A stretch of DNA of 64,000 nucleotides, taken from positions 1-64,000 of the forward strand of contig NZ_JBDKWZ010000024.1 of assembly GCF_039710355.1 (NCBI RefSeq), read 5' to 3'. The notes beneath the pieces were generated by a model. The model was not told where the DNA came from, searched no databases, and saw only the letters and a list, made by a program, of their open reading frames with translations. The DNA is from Rapidithrix thailandica. GTDB taxonomy: Bacteria > Bacteroidota > Bacteroidia > Cytophagales > Flammeovirgaceae. Made by a program: the position numbers and the translations under genes. Of the stretch, positions 50,391-59,421 are shown piece after piece (position 1 is the stretch's first letter; each line of letters opens with the position of its first letter).

Positions 50391-51620
50391 ATGAAGTCTT
50401 TTTTTACCATTATACTTTGTTTATCCGGTTTATTGGTCCGGGCACAGGACGTTATGAATTTGTTTCCCGAAATTCAAATGCTCGACTTGAGCAGTGAAGG
50501 AGAAAAAGCTTTTCAAGAGCACGAGAAACGCTGCGCAATCATATGGGAAAAACTCTCGAACGGTCTGGACATCGACCAACTTTCGGAAGCTGAACAAAAT
50601 ACACTTAAGAATTGTGATGAGACAGTCGGAAGTTATTGGGAGATCATCGGGAGTGGGTGCAGTTGGTATTGTGCCGGAGGGCCGAAAGAGGTGACGGCTT
50701 CTTCGCATCTGGACTCACAAGGAAAAGTAGATTATCAGGCTACCAATGCACATGACCTGGATTACAAAACAGCCTGGGTAGAAGGAGATGAGGGCTTTGG
50801 TACCGGTGAATATTTGAAATACATATTTGCGGCAAACAGCCCCAGAATTAATAAGATCATTGTAGCGAATGGTTATGTGAAAAATGAAACGGCCTGGAGA
50901 AACAACTCGAGGGTCAAAAAGCTCAAATTATATCTTGACGACCAGCCTTATGCCATACTGAATTTAAGGGATCAACGGGCCGGGCAGCATTTTTCGATTT
51001 CACCTCTGGGAAATAAGCCCTCAACAACGGATGATTTATCAAATGCTCCCGATTGGACACTTAAATTTGAAATTCTGGAGGTTTATCCGGGAGAAAAATA
51101 TAAAGACGTGGCCATCTCCGAAATCTATTTTGACGGCTTGGACGTACATTGCCTGGCAAAAGGAACTCTCATCACGCTGGCCGATTCTTCTTTACAAAAG
51201 ATCGAGAGCCTGAAACCGGGTGACCGGGTATTGTCCTACAATACTGACACCCGAAAATTTGAACCTTCCGTCATCCTGGAGTTGGCCCGTCCCTATCACC
51301 ATCATTTAGTCAACCTCCAATTCTCCAATGGAGACTCCCTGCTCTGCACGGAAGACCATCCCTTACTAGCCCCTGACGGCACTTGGTATTCTGCCAACCC
51401 TGACAAAACCCAATCCGATTACCAGTTTGAGCATGTAGAGCAGTTGCAAGTGGGAAGCATTATCAACTCCACTACAGGAGTTCTGAAAATCCTCTCCATT
51501 CAAAAATTACACGAAAACCAACAAACCTATACCCTTGTAAAATTGAGCAAGAATAACGCATTTATAGCCAATGGGATCATCGTAGGTGCTGAGACGCTTA
51601 GGGAAACAATTGAATATTGA
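50391..51620 (+). CDS. Secreted Hint-domain protein with NADase-type glycan-binding-like domain
   Basis: The 409-aa protein starts at ATG 50391 with a signal peptide (KSFFTIILCLSGLLVRAQ). The middle (about 80-250) is a beta-rich discoidin-like domain (SGCSWYCAGGPKEVTASSHL, NAHDLDYKTAWVEG, TLKFEILEVYPGEKYKDVAI, EIYFDG), as in NADase-type glycan-binding domains. The C-terminal Hint domain begins at Cys254 (CLAKGTLITLADSSLQKIES) and has LKPGDRVLSYN and CTEDHPLLAPDGTW with the block-B His. It ends NAFIANGIIVGAETL, lacking the His-Asn pair of inteins. Hint domains self-cleave or release toxin tips; here nothing of size follows it, so it may attach or release a partner. The next gene overlaps. Confidence 0.8.
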   Translation: MKSFFTIILCLSGLLVRAQDVMNLFPEIQMLDLSSEGEKAFQEHEKRCAIIWEKLSNGLDIDQLSEAEQNTLKNCDETVGSYWEIIGSGCSWYCAGGPKEVTASSHLDSQGKVDYQATNAHDLDYKTAWVEGDEGFGTGEYLKYIFAANSPRINKIIVANGYVKNETAWRNNSRVKKLKLYLDDQPYAILNLRDQRAGQHFSISPLGNKPSTTDDLSNAPDWTLKFEILEVYPGEKYKDVAISEIYFDGLDVHCLAKGTLITLADSSLQKIESLKPGDRVLSYNTDTRKFEPSVILELARPYHHHLVNLQFSNGDSLLCTEDHPLLAPDGTWYSANPDKTQSDYQFEHVEQLQVGSIINSTTGVLKILSIQKLHENQQTYTLVKLSKNNAFIANGIIVGAETLRETIEY

Positions 51621-52396
51621 TGAAAAAAATACTGTTATTACTTTTACTTGGTACGCTTCCCGAGGTGATTTGCGCACAAAATTTTGACTTTAGAAAAGAC
51701 CTGGATTCCTTGCAAATCTGGATTAATCAATTACCTCCGGCGTCACCGGTGGGTTACTCCGGAGTGGGGGATGATAGTTTGGTAAACCTTTCTCAAGAGA
51801 AAATCAGCCGGAAACTACTTGAACTTTTAAACCACTCCGCTTTTCCGGTGGATAGTTTAAAGCCACTCGGCTTTTTTCATTTTACTACTTCGGATGATCA
51901 ACAGTTTATGATCTGCCAATGGCAGGAATATACCGGAGGCACGGACCAACCTTTTGCCAGTATTTTCTGCTATTCCTCAAGCCCGCAAAAGGAAAGAGTA
52001 GCCAGTCCATCGGGTTATACCGTTCATTTTGAAAAGATTTACAGTTTACCAGGTCACCGTTATGTTTTGGAAGGAAGTGCAAGTCCTTGTAGTTCTTGTT
52101 TTGAAAGTTATCTGCTCATAGTGGCCCTTGTAAAGGATACTTTTAAAACGCTATCGAGTTGTTACCTATCAGACAGGGCCTGGGAATCTTATCTTGCTTT
52201 CGATCCCGAACAGCAAGGAGTTTCTTTCGACCTGGGTCAAAGTGATCTTGCCGAGTTACGGATCATCCATTATGGTAAATCCGTGTATTCCTTGGCACAG
52301 GATACCCTCAAAGCCACCCGGTTTTCGCTGGAATCTAAAGCTCATTTTATAGGGAATATTGAGTTGGATGGTGACGGACTACTTTGGTTGAAATAA
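51620..52396 (+). CDS. Exported protein of unknown function, partner of the Hint protein
   Basis: The 258-aa protein has a signal peptide (KKILLLLLLGTLPEVICAQ) and overlaps the stop of the Hint gene by one base. The mature part has a Cys-rich loop (SASPCSSCFESYLL) and repeated Asp-Ser-Leu units (DSLQIWINQLPPA; DSLVNLSQEKISR). The C-terminus LDGDGLLWLK looks like the end of a beta fold. No family was recognised. The coupling with the Hint gene suggests the two work together, which is inference. Confidence 0.65.
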   Translation: MKKILLLLLLGTLPEVICAQNFDFRKDLDSLQIWINQLPPASPVGYSGVGDDSLVNLSQEKISRKLLELLNHSAFPVDSLKPLGFFHFTTSDDQQFMICQWQEYTGGTDQPFASIFCYSSSPQKERVASPSGYTVHFEKIYSLPGHRYVLEGSASPCSSCFESYLLIVALVKDTFKTLSSCYLSDRAWESYLAFDPEQQGVSFDLGQSDLAELRIIHYGKSVYSLAQDTLKATRFSLESKAHFIGNIELDGDGLLWLK

Positions 52397-52506
52397 ACTT
52401 AATGTTACACCCAAATGATTTTTAACGGATGAGCTAAAAAGCATTTGGAGTCTGATATTTCTTCAAGCCTTTTTATCTTTGTCTGAAATGATAACTCAAC
52501 AGAAAT

Positions 52507-53394
52507 TTGGCAAAACGTTCTTCCAATAGTATCTCTACCTTACCCACCTTGGGTATTTCCGATATGGATGTGACCTTGTCATCCACCACAGGGTTTACGC
52601 TGTTCCGGCATGAGGAGAAAGGGAAGAGCGATGTACCTTTAGGACATAAACATGATTTTTATCTGCTCTTGTTTGTCAAATCCGGAGAGGGAGTGCATAA
52701 TATTGATTTTGTGGACTATCCTGTACAAGCACAACAGGTTTTTTTTCTGGCTCCGGGTCAGGTTCATAGTTGGAAATTGAAGAAAGATACCGTAGGTTTT
52801 CAATTGATGTTTTCCCCTGAGTTCTTACCGATTCCCCCCGGAAAGCTTTCGTTTTTTTCTAATTCTTCTTCTCCCGAACTACCCCTGAGCGATATACAAT
52901 CAACGCTTCTGGAATCCGAATTCCGGGCGATTGAAAATGAAACCCATCAAACAGATGGGTTAAGCGGTTTTCTTTTACGGCATCGTTTATGGACTTGCTT
53001 ACTTTTATTGCAGCGTTGGTATACAGAGCATCATGCGATTAGAATCCAATCGGCCGCTCACCGTACCACTCATGATTTTATGGAATTGCTGGAACAACAT
53101 TATCCGGAGCAAAGTAGTGTACAGTTCTATGCCAATGCCTTGCACCTCAGCTCCAACTACCTGAATGTTATCTGTAAAAAAGAATTGGGTCTAACAGCCG
53201 GGGAAGTGATTCGCAACCGACTATTGTTGGAAGCGAAACGCTTGTTGACTTTCACGCAAAATGATATCAAAGAAATTGCCTTTCAATTGGGGTTTGAGGA
53301 TGCCCCGTATTTTACTCGCTTTTTTAAAAAACTCGATGGCCGGACACCTTCCGAATTCCGGCAAAATTCACGAATAGTACCAGCATCCGAATAA
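52507..53394 (+). CDS. AraC-family transcriptional regulator with cupin-like sensor
   Basis: The 295-aa protein opens with a TTG at 52507; the frame is closed just upstream, and the next ATG (52564, residue 20) is the alternative start. An AraC-type sensing domain (about 30-150; HDFYLLLFVKSGEGVHNIDF and APGQVHSWKLKK, the His-rich cupin part) is followed by a linker and a two-HTH domain (about 195-290; YANALHLSSNYLNVICKKEL, FTQNDIKEIAFQLGFEDAPY, FTRFFKKLDGRTPSEF). A TATCTTTG element at 52474-52481 lies just upstream. It is in the same direction as the ankyrin and MFS genes, but the target is unknown. Confidence 0.9.
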   Translation: MAKRSSNSISTLPTLGISDMDVTLSSTTGFTLFRHEEKGKSDVPLGHKHDFYLLLFVKSGEGVHNIDFVDYPVQAQQVFFLAPGQVHSWKLKKDTVGFQLMFSPEFLPIPPGKLSFFSNSSSPELPLSDIQSTLLESEFRAIENETHQTDGLSGFLLRHRLWTCLLLLQRWYTEHHAIRIQSAAHRTTHDFMELLEQHYPEQSSVQFYANALHLSSNYLNVICKKELGLTAGEVIRNRLLLEAKRLLTFTQNDIKEIAFQLGFEDAPYFTRFFKKLDGRTPSEFRQNSRIVPASE

Positions 53395-53560
53395 TTAGGA
53401 TAAGCCTTTCCGGTACATCTTGCTGTTATTTTGTATCCTTAAACCAAAACTTGAATAGCTATTAAACCTTATAAGGTGGATGGTTTGATGTTTGAACAAG
53501 ATCGCCACTCTTTTTGTCAAAAAATGAGGGCATATCGCTTACTCGAAAAACTCGGAATAA

Positions 53561-54247
53561 ATGAAACTTTTCAAAGTGTATTTAGGAGTCCTGATGCTGC
53601 TTAATGTAGCATGTACCGGAAACACACAACAATTAACCTTTATGAAATCAGATCAACACCCATTGTTACGGGCTGCACGAAATAATGACATAGAAAAGAT
53701 AAATGTACTTCTTGCCCAAGGAAATCTGGATCTGGAAACTAAGAATACAGGAGGTAAAACAGCCTTATTATTGGCTACGGAGCAAAACCATTTGCAAGCG
53801 GCAAAACTTTTAATAGAGGCCGGGGCCAATGTCAATACACAGGATCAAATTCAGGACAGTCCGTTTTTGTTGGCCGGAGCCAGGGGATATACGGAGATCC
53901 TCCGCCTGTGTTTTGAAGCAAATCCGGATTACACGGTTTTTAACCGTTACGGAGGAACCGCCTTGATTCCCGCTTGTGAAAGAGGGCATGTGGAAACGGT
54001 CAAAGAGATTTTGTTACATAAAGACTTCCCGATAGATCATGTAAACAAACTGGGTTGGACGGCTTTGATGGAGGCGATATTACTGAGTGACGGAGGGCCT
54101 AAACATGTTCAAATCGTACAAATGCTGGTGGATGCAGGTTGTGATGTCAATATTCCGGATCATGACGGCATTACACCTTTGACCCTTGCAAAGAGTAGAG
54201 GTTATGATAAAATTACGGAAATTCTGCAAAAGGCAGGAGCAAAATAA
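53561..54247 (+). CDS. Ankyrin-repeat lipoprotein
   Basis: The 228-aa protein has a lipoprotein signal (VLMLLNVAC, Cys18) and about five ankyrin repeats (about 35-225): HPLLRAARNNDIEKINVLLA, KTALLLATEQNHLQAAKLLI, DSPFLLAGARGYTEILRLCF, TALMEAILLSDGGPKHVQIV and ITPLTLAKSRGYDKITEILQ. Ankyrin lipoproteins may bind a protein in the periplasm. It is 166 bp after the AraC gene and ends in a terminator, so it is probably a single-gene unit. Confidence 0.88.
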   Translation: MKLFKVYLGVLMLLNVACTGNTQQLTFMKSDQHPLLRAARNNDIEKINVLLAQGNLDLETKNTGGKTALLLATEQNHLQAAKLLIEAGANVNTQDQIQDSPFLLAGARGYTEILRLCFEANPDYTVFNRYGGTALIPACERGHVETVKEILLHKDFPIDHVNKLGWTALMEAILLSDGGPKHVQIVQMLVDAGCDVNIPDHDGITPLTLAKSRGYDKITEILQKAGAK

Positions 54248-54376
54248 ATCTGAAAACGTAAACAGATTGTGCCGGAAATCCCAAACGGGAATCCGGTGTC
54301 ATCATGGATTTTCTATATCAGTCTTATTACAACTATCTATTTGCATTAAAAGAAAACGTACGATTTAATTCCATGT

Positions 54377-54410
54377 AACCAGGCCCTCTTTTTGGAGGTG
54401 CCTGGTTTTT
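54377..54410 (+). terminator. Terminator after the ankyrin lipoprotein gene
   Basis: AACCAGGCCCTC / GAGGTGCCTGGTT form a stem with one bulged base and a TTTTTG loop, followed by TTTTTG. It lies 130 bp after the stop. Confidence 0.75.
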
Positions 54411-54467
54411 GTTACAGGGGATGCGAAGTATCAAGAGTAACGATCAACCAGAAGAAGAAACAATTTT

Positions 54468-55673
54468 ATGCAAACAACAAACACAGCTCCGGCTCAAACA
54501 GCTAACAGGATAGCGACAGCCTCTACAGACACCCCTCTGTCTTCCTCATTAGTAGGGTGGATGGCAATCACTTGCGGACTGGTAGTCGCTAATTTGTACT
54601 TTAACCAACCGCTATTGGCTGAAATCGGAAAAGCCTTTCAAAAGACAGACAAACAGGTGAGTTGGATAGCCACCATTACACAATTGGGGTATACGGTTGG
54701 GTTGCTGTTGGTAGTCCCCTTAGGCGACAAACTGGAAAGGAAAAAACTAATCCTGATCAAACTCGTTTTGGCGGCTATCTCATTGGCCGTAGTGGCTTCC
54801 AGTCAGCATTTTTATACCATGCTTATTGCCAGTTTGTTTGTAGGGATTTTCTCGGTGGTGCCTCAACTGCTTTTACCCATGGCAGCGCAATTGGCACGTC
54901 CCGAAAAGCGAGGCAAAATAGTCGGTACGGTAATGAGTGGATTGTTGATTGGTATTTTACTTTCCCGTACCATCAGCGGATATGTGGGCGCCCATTTGGG
55001 TTGGAGGGCCATCTTTTGGATTGGAGCGGTGGTGATGCTCTTGTTGGATGGAATTCTGGCTTTTATGTTGCCTAAAGACCAACCTGTTTATAAAGGAACT
55101 TATTCGCATCTAATGCGCTCACTGTGGACCTTGGTGAAGGACCAAGCCATACTGAGAAAATCAGCAGGAGTGGGGTTTATGATGTTTGGGGCTTTCAGCA
55201 TCTTCTGGACAACCCTGGTGTTCTTTTTGGAAGGGGCACCTTACCATTATAAAAGCGATATGGTAGGGCTTTTCGGACTTATAGGGGCTTGTGGGGCCTT
55301 TGCCGCTCCCTTAGCCGGAAAAACAGCTGACCGGAAAGGAGCCGACTTCACGGCCGTATTTGGTATGTTGATCGCACTCAGTGCTTTTGTCGTTATGGGG
55401 ATAGGAGGGAACTGGTTGATTGCCTTGATCCTTGGAGTGATCCTGTTGGACATTGGTATGCAGGTTACTCATATTTCCAATCAGTCACGGGTATTTGCCC
55501 TGATCCCGGAAGCCCGTAGCCGGCTGAACACCGTTTATATGACTTCAGCATTTACCGGTAGCTCATTGGGTTCACTTCTGGGAAGCATGGCTTGGCATTA
55601 CGGCCAATGGCCAGGTGTTTGTCTGTTGGGGTTTGTGTTTATAGGAACCGCATATTTGATCAACCGGAATTAA
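54468..55673 (+). CDS. MFS transporter, drug/metabolite efflux type
   Basis: The 401-aa inner-membrane protein has 12 helices. Early helix 1 reads VGWMAITCGLVVANLYFNQP, and the loop 2-3 signature is PLGDKLERKKLILIK, typical of MFS exporters. The second half begins about residue 205 with AFSIFWTTLVFFLEGAPYHY. A Thr/Ala-rich N-terminal tail of about 25 residues precedes helix 1. It follows the ankyrin gene but is behind its terminator; the AraC regulator further upstream is a candidate controller, as is common for efflux genes. Confidence 0.88.
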   Translation: MQTTNTAPAQTANRIATASTDTPLSSSLVGWMAITCGLVVANLYFNQPLLAEIGKAFQKTDKQVSWIATITQLGYTVGLLLVVPLGDKLERKKLILIKLVLAAISLAVVASSQHFYTMLIASLFVGIFSVVPQLLLPMAAQLARPEKRGKIVGTVMSGLLIGILLSRTISGYVGAHLGWRAIFWIGAVVMLLLDGILAFMLPKDQPVYKGTYSHLMRSLWTLVKDQAILRKSAGVGFMMFGAFSIFWTTLVFFLEGAPYHYKSDMVGLFGLIGACGAFAAPLAGKTADRKGADFTAVFGMLIALSAFVVMGIGGNWLIALILGVILLDIGMQVTHISNQSRVFALIPEARSRLNTVYMTSAFTGSSLGSLLGSMAWHYGQWPGVCLLGFVFIGTAYLINRN

Positions 55674-55869
55674 GATCAATCGTTGAAAAATACTGTTTTG
55701 CCGCATCAAAATAGACAACAAGCAGTGGTAAAGCGAGAAAAAAAATTCTTTTGACGTTTAAGGAATTGGCTTAATGTTTTATATTAGCGATTGATAAGAT
55801 AGGATGCCTACAAGGTAGTAATGCTTATCTATTTGTAATTTAAAATACTAAACTAATTTATTTGTAAAA

Positions 55870-56313
55870 ATGGGTGCTTGGGGCACAAAAGTTTTTGAAG
55901 ACGATTTAAGTTTTGACTGGTACGATGAATTTTGCGAAAGTGACCAGTCCATTGAAAAATTAGAGAATGCCTTTGAGGATGTCATTGAGACAGAAGATTA
56001 CCTGGATCATGAGTTTGGCATAGCAGCATTAGTTTCTGCGGAATTGCTGGCTGCCGCCTTAGGTGCTCCCTCCGAAGATTTTCCCAAAGAAGATTACCAC
56101 CAGGGTGAGGATGGGGATGATCCCTTACCTCTGTTGAACCTGGGAAGAATTAGGGAAGATATCGATGCTGAATTGGTAGAAAAAGCCAGGAAAGCTGTGA
56201 AAAAGGTGGGGCATTTTAGCCATTCGGAAATCAGAGAACTATGGGAAGAATCCGACTCTTATGAGGAATGGCTCCGTACTCTTTCAGAGTTAATCGAGCG
56301 ATTAAAAATGTAA
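55870..56313 (+). CDS. DUF4259-family protein
   Basis: The 147-aa acidic cytoplasmic protein begins GAWGTKVFEDDLSFDWYDEF, the characteristic DUF4259 start, and has EHEFGIAALVSAELLAAAL-like and DAELVEKARKAVKKVGHFSH helices. Function is unknown. It stands alone, 195 bp after the MFS gene. Two hairpins follow its stop (56321-56354 and 56367-56390). Confidence 0.85.
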   Translation: MGAWGTKVFEDDLSFDWYDEFCESDQSIEKLENAFEDVIETEDYLDHEFGIAALVSAELLAAALGAPSEDFPKEDYHQGEDGDDPLPLLNLGRIREDIDAELVEKARKAVKKVGHFSHSEIRELWEESDSYEEWLRTLSELIERLKM

Positions 56314-56320
56314 GGATTGT

Positions 56321-56390
56321 AACTGTCCGGTTCCCTTTGTATGACCGGACAGTTACCCACAATATTCACGGCTTCCGGAAGCTTGCCGTG
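56321..56390 (+). terminator. Two hairpins after the DUF4259 gene
   Basis: AACTGTCCGG / CCGGACAGTT (56321-56354) is a perfect 10-bp stem. CACGGC / GCCGTG (56367-56390) encloses a TTCCGGAAGC loop that is itself self-complementary. No strong T-run follows either, so the terminator call is tentative. They may also stop the convergent metallophosphoesterase gene. Confidence 0.5.
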
Positions 56391-56409
56391 GTGGGTTGTT
56401 GCTACAGTA

Positions 56410-57246
56410 TCAAAAATACAAAGTCCTTTGGGGCTCCCTTCCAAACCCTTCTATTTCCAAACGGTTTTGATAAACATGGACTATCCCATAGGCAGATTGT
56501 TCTTGTGTTTCTACTACTCCATGCATCGTCAGGAAGTGGATATGCCCCTGTTTGGCATAATCTCCGGCATGGTTATGGCCATTCAGATACGCCACAATAT
56601 TGGGATATTGCTGTAGCAAGTTGTTGAGTTCCCGGTGGTTCCACAGGTTGTACTTACTTTCCGGCCAAATGGGAAAATGACAAAATATAATTACTTTTTC
56701 GTCTTGTTGTTTGGCTGACTGTAAGACGTCCTCTAACCAGTCCAATTGGGTTTTACTGATTCCACCGTTCCATGCCTGGGCATTTTGCAGGTGTTGGGCT
56801 TGAAGAGATTTTAATTCTTCGAGTGCCTGGGAATATGCATCACTTTCTTTGGGATAAGCATAACAACTCACTTCATTGCCATCCAACACGATCAACCGGA
56901 AGTGTTGATGTTGAAAATGATAATAGCCTTTTTGCAAGCCTAATTTGCTGAGAACTTTGGATTTGTATTCCGGTCGGACTTCAAAATCATGGTTGCCCAA
57001 TAAAGAATAAAAAGGTTTGTTCAAACCGGAAATCACCGGATTCACTGCTTCAAAACTTTTGTAATCCCGGTCGATCAGGTCGCCTAGTTGTATCACAAAA
57101 GCAAGCTCGCGCTTCTGAAACGTTTGAATGCAATCTTTTAATTTATGCAGGGCTTGCCGGTAATACCGCTGTTTAAAAGGGGGGTGGTCACAATATTGTA
57201 CATCGGCAAAAACCCCAAATGAAAACTCCGCTTGTTCATTCATCAT
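56410..57246 (-). CDS. Metallophosphoesterase (ADP-ribose/CDP-alcohol diphosphatase type)
   Basis: The 278-aa cytoplasmic enzyme has the calcineurin-like motifs in order: FGVFADVQYCD (Asp-x-Gln variant of DxH), QLGDLIDRD, LLGNHDFE, VIIFCHFPIWP and NGHNHAGDY. The DVQY and GDLIDRD versions are typical for Mn-dependent ADP-ribose/CDP-alcohol diphosphatases. Start is ATG 57246 or the next codon. It has a well-matched promoter upstream and is not in an operon. Confidence 0.88.
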   Translation of the reverse strand: MMNEQAEFSFGVFADVQYCDHPPFKQRYYRQALHKLKDCIQTFQKRELAFVIQLGDLIDRDYKSFEAVNPVISGLNKPFYSLLGNHDFEVRPEYKSKVLSKLGLQKGYYHFQHQHFRLIVLDGNEVSCYAYPKESDAYSQALEELKSLQAQHLQNAQAWNGGISKTQLDWLEDVLQSAKQQDEKVIIFCHFPIWPESKYNLWNHRELNNLLQQYPNIVAYLNGHNHAGDYAKQGHIHFLTMHGVVETQEQSAYGIVHVYQNRLEIEGFGREPQRTLYF

Positions 57247-57269
57247 AATACATCACTCCTTTTTCCGGA

Positions 57270-57301
57270 CAAAGTTAGTGTACACCAACTATTGAGTGCA
57301 A
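57270..57301 (-). promoter_or_regulatory. Promoter of the metallophosphoesterase gene
   Basis: On the minus strand TTG (57299-57301), a 21-nt spacer and TAACTTTG (57270-57277) match the Bacteroidota form, giving a leader of about 15-20 nt. Confidence 0.6.
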
Positions 57302-57322
57302 ATAGCTTGGACGACAATGTAA

Positions 57323-58207
57323 TTATGATACCGGGGAACCGGCAAGTTGATCAAAACCTGTTTTCTGTACTTTTTCAAAGTGTTTTTGTAAGGTATGTTT
57401 TCCATATACCGGAGCTACCATATCCATGGACATCGCCGTCAGAAAAAACTCGACCGGGCCATAGGTTTTCGAGCTGGTGAAAGTGCGGGCCAGAAAGGTA
57501 ACCAGTTGAGTGAGCCATAAAGGTAAATACGTGATTTTGGCTTTCTTTCCACATACGGCAAAAGCCATTTGGGCAATCTGTTTATGGGAGAGTACTTCCG
57601 GTCCACCTACCGGAATTTGTTTTTCTTGTGAGTGAATGCTTTGGACACAAACTTCGGCCAGGTCTTCTCCGTGAATCGGGTTGGCTTTGCATTCTCCATT
57701 ACCAATCAGGTACACTCTGCCGTTATTCGCCATATTCAGGATTTCTGTCATATCGGAAAAAAAGCCATCGGGCCGGACGATACAATACTCCATGCCCGAC
57801 TGTTGAAGTTCCTCGGCAAACTTTTCTTTGGCCTCACATATTTTCAGTTGGGTTAACTGATCACCACGAAAGACCGACACATAAATGAACTTCTTTACTC
57901 CTTTGGCTTGTGCCATCCTTAGCAAGTTCATATTGGCCTGGTAATCTACATCCATATATGTAAGTCCGTCTTTTTGCCGGGTGATCCCAACAGTGGAAAT
58001 CACCACATCGGTATCTCGAAGAGCTTTTTCCAAGGTATCGGCCCGGGTTACTTCTGCCTCGATAGCCTCATTGAGGTACGGTGATAAATCTTGAAGTTTT
58101 GATTTACTTCTGCCAATGGCTTTTACATAATACGCTTGCCGGGCAAGCTCTTTTACAATGTACCGGCCCAAATAGCCGGTGGCTCCTGCTACGAGTACTT
58201 TTTCCAT
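57323..58207 (-). CDS. NmrA-like NAD(P)-binding reductase (atypical SDR)
   Basis: The 294-aa protein starts at ATG 58207 (MEKVLVAGATGYLGRYIVKE), the Rossmann Gly motif GATGYLG; the frame upstream overlaps the AraC gene and was rejected. Further SDR features are DTDVVISTVGITRQ, FIYVSVFRG and EYCIVRPDGFFSDM. The usual YxxxK pair is not evident, which places it with atypical extended SDR/NmrA proteins that bind a nucleotide or act on quinones. It starts 38 bp after the stop of an AraC regulator, so the two form an operon. Confidence 0.85.
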   Translation of the reverse strand: MEKVLVAGATGYLGRYIVKELARQAYYVKAIGRSKSKLQDLSPYLNEAIEAEVTRADTLEKALRDTDVVISTVGITRQKDGLTYMDVDYQANMNLLRMAQAKGVKKFIYVSVFRGDQLTQLKICEAKEKFAEELQQSGMEYCIVRPDGFFSDMTEILNMANNGRVYLIGNGECKANPIHGEDLAEVCVQSIHSQEKQIPVGGPEVLSHKQIAQMAFAVCGKKAKITYLPLWLTQLVTFLARTFTSSKTYGPVEFFLTAMSMDMVAPVYGKHTLQKHFEKVQKTGFDQLAGSPVS

Positions 58208-58245
58208 AGGGTTATTGATTGATGTTTGGTAATTTTTAGGCAATA

Positions 58246-59091
58246 TTAGCCTTGGCGGGAATGAGAGGATTGTAAAAAATCGGCTTTTTCCAGAATACAC
58301 TTTTCACTTAAATATAATTCTCCTGAAAAATAACTTTTGGGAGCTACGCCAATCAACTGCTTGAACTCACGGATAAAATGCGATTGGTCATAATACCCCA
58401 GTTTATAAATATCTAAAGCTTTGGTATGTGGTGAATAAGTTGTCAACACTTGACGGAATCGGGCCAATTTGCCGTATTGCTTTGGTGTAAGTCCCGTATA
58501 ATGTTTGAAGTTCCGTTCAAACTTGCTGACCGAACAACAGTAAGTAGAAGCCAGATCACCTATTTGAATATTGCCTTTGGATAAGTCGATTGTGTGTACA
58601 ATGGATTGAATCGGAATATTGGAAGTAGAAAGTTGTTTTTCCAGAAATGCTTTTTGTAAAAAGGAGTTGGCAAGCTGTACACGGTGGAGGTTATCCGGGG
58701 CTTCTTGTAATCGGGAAGTCAATTCTTTGATGGAAGGCATGAGCAGTTCGACCGGAACAATGATATTGGTAAATTCATCGGCCGGGTAGCCTGTCAACAA
58801 GCTCCAGCCAAAAGGCCGGAAACAAATGGAAAATAGCCCTATTTTTCCACTGTATTGCAATTGATGATATTTGGTAAACTGACCGACTAATAAAAGCTCA
58901 TTTTTACTTGTCGAGGAAGCATTCGCAATTTGAAAAGGGTCTCCATAGTTGATCAATAAGTCTTGAAAACCCAAAGGAGGGACCCTGTCCCGAATCGAAG
59001 ATTGTTGAGATGCAGGAACCTCCAATGCCCAATAACATTTGATAAAGGGTTGAAGCGCTGGGGCAACGGGTATTTCGAAGTATCCTTCCAT
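58246..59091 (-). CDS. AraC-family transcriptional regulator
   Basis: The 281-aa protein has an N-terminal sensor part of the DUF6597 type (EGYFEIPVAPALQPFIKCYW; GFQDLLINYGDPFQ) and the C-terminal AraC DNA-binding domain (about 180-275; IGDLASTYCCSVSKFERNFK, TGLTPKQYGKLARFRQVL, DIYKLGYYDQSHFIREFKQL). It is the first gene of the operon with the reductase and may respond to the compound the reductase handles. A -7-like TATTTTTG lies at 59105-59112, without a good -33. Confidence 0.9.
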   Translation of the reverse strand: MEGYFEIPVAPALQPFIKCYWALEVPASQQSSIRDRVPPLGFQDLLINYGDPFQIANASSTSKNELLLVGQFTKYHQLQYSGKIGLFSICFRPFGWSLLTGYPADEFTNIIVPVELLMPSIKELTSRLQEAPDNLHRVQLANSFLQKAFLEKQLSTSNIPIQSIVHTIDLSKGNIQIGDLASTYCCSVSKFERNFKHYTGLTPKQYGKLARFRQVLTTYSPHTKALDIYKLGYYDQSHFIREFKQLIGVAPKSYFSGELYLSEKCILEKADFLQSSHSRQG

Positions 59092-59201
59092 AGTTTATCA
59101 ATCGCAAAAATAAACGGCTGTTTGTAAAAAGGAACGTGTTTTTTGCAAGTAGCCGTAAAAAGTTTGACAAATACCGGAGTGCAAGGAAGTAGGGAATAAA
59201 A

Positions 59202-59235
59202 AAAGCTCAAAAACCGGAATCTCCGGATTGAGCTT
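59202..59235 (-). terminator. Terminator downstream of the outer-membrane barrel gene
   Basis: AAGCTCAA / TTGAGCTT with an inner CCGGA / TCCGG stem and, on the minus strand, a run of seven T. Confidence 0.75.
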
Positions 59236-59250
59236 AAGCGAGTTTTGAAT

Positions 59251-59388
59251 GAAGCTGTCTGAAAAGTCAAAAGAACATAAAATGCCACGAAGATTTTAAA
59301 GCACAAAGAGTCGCAAATATTTGATTTGTAATTCGTTATTTCTGCTTAGTGTCTTTGCGGCTATCAATCGACTGTTTTAGATCGCCTC
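59251..59388. repeat. MITE-like inverted-repeat element, copy 2
   Basis: The left end (GAAGCTGTCTGAAAAG, then GCCACGAAGATTTTAAAGC) and the reverse complement of the right end (GAGGCGATCTAAAACAG, then GCCGCAAAGACACTAAG) follow the same pattern as the element at 34057-34173, with about 138 bp in total. No reading frame. It fills most of the 330-bp gap between the barrel gene and the AraC gene. Confidence 0.55.
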
Positions 59389-59421
59389 CAAGTGAAAATA
59401 TTAGCCAAAAAGGCCAAGTAC

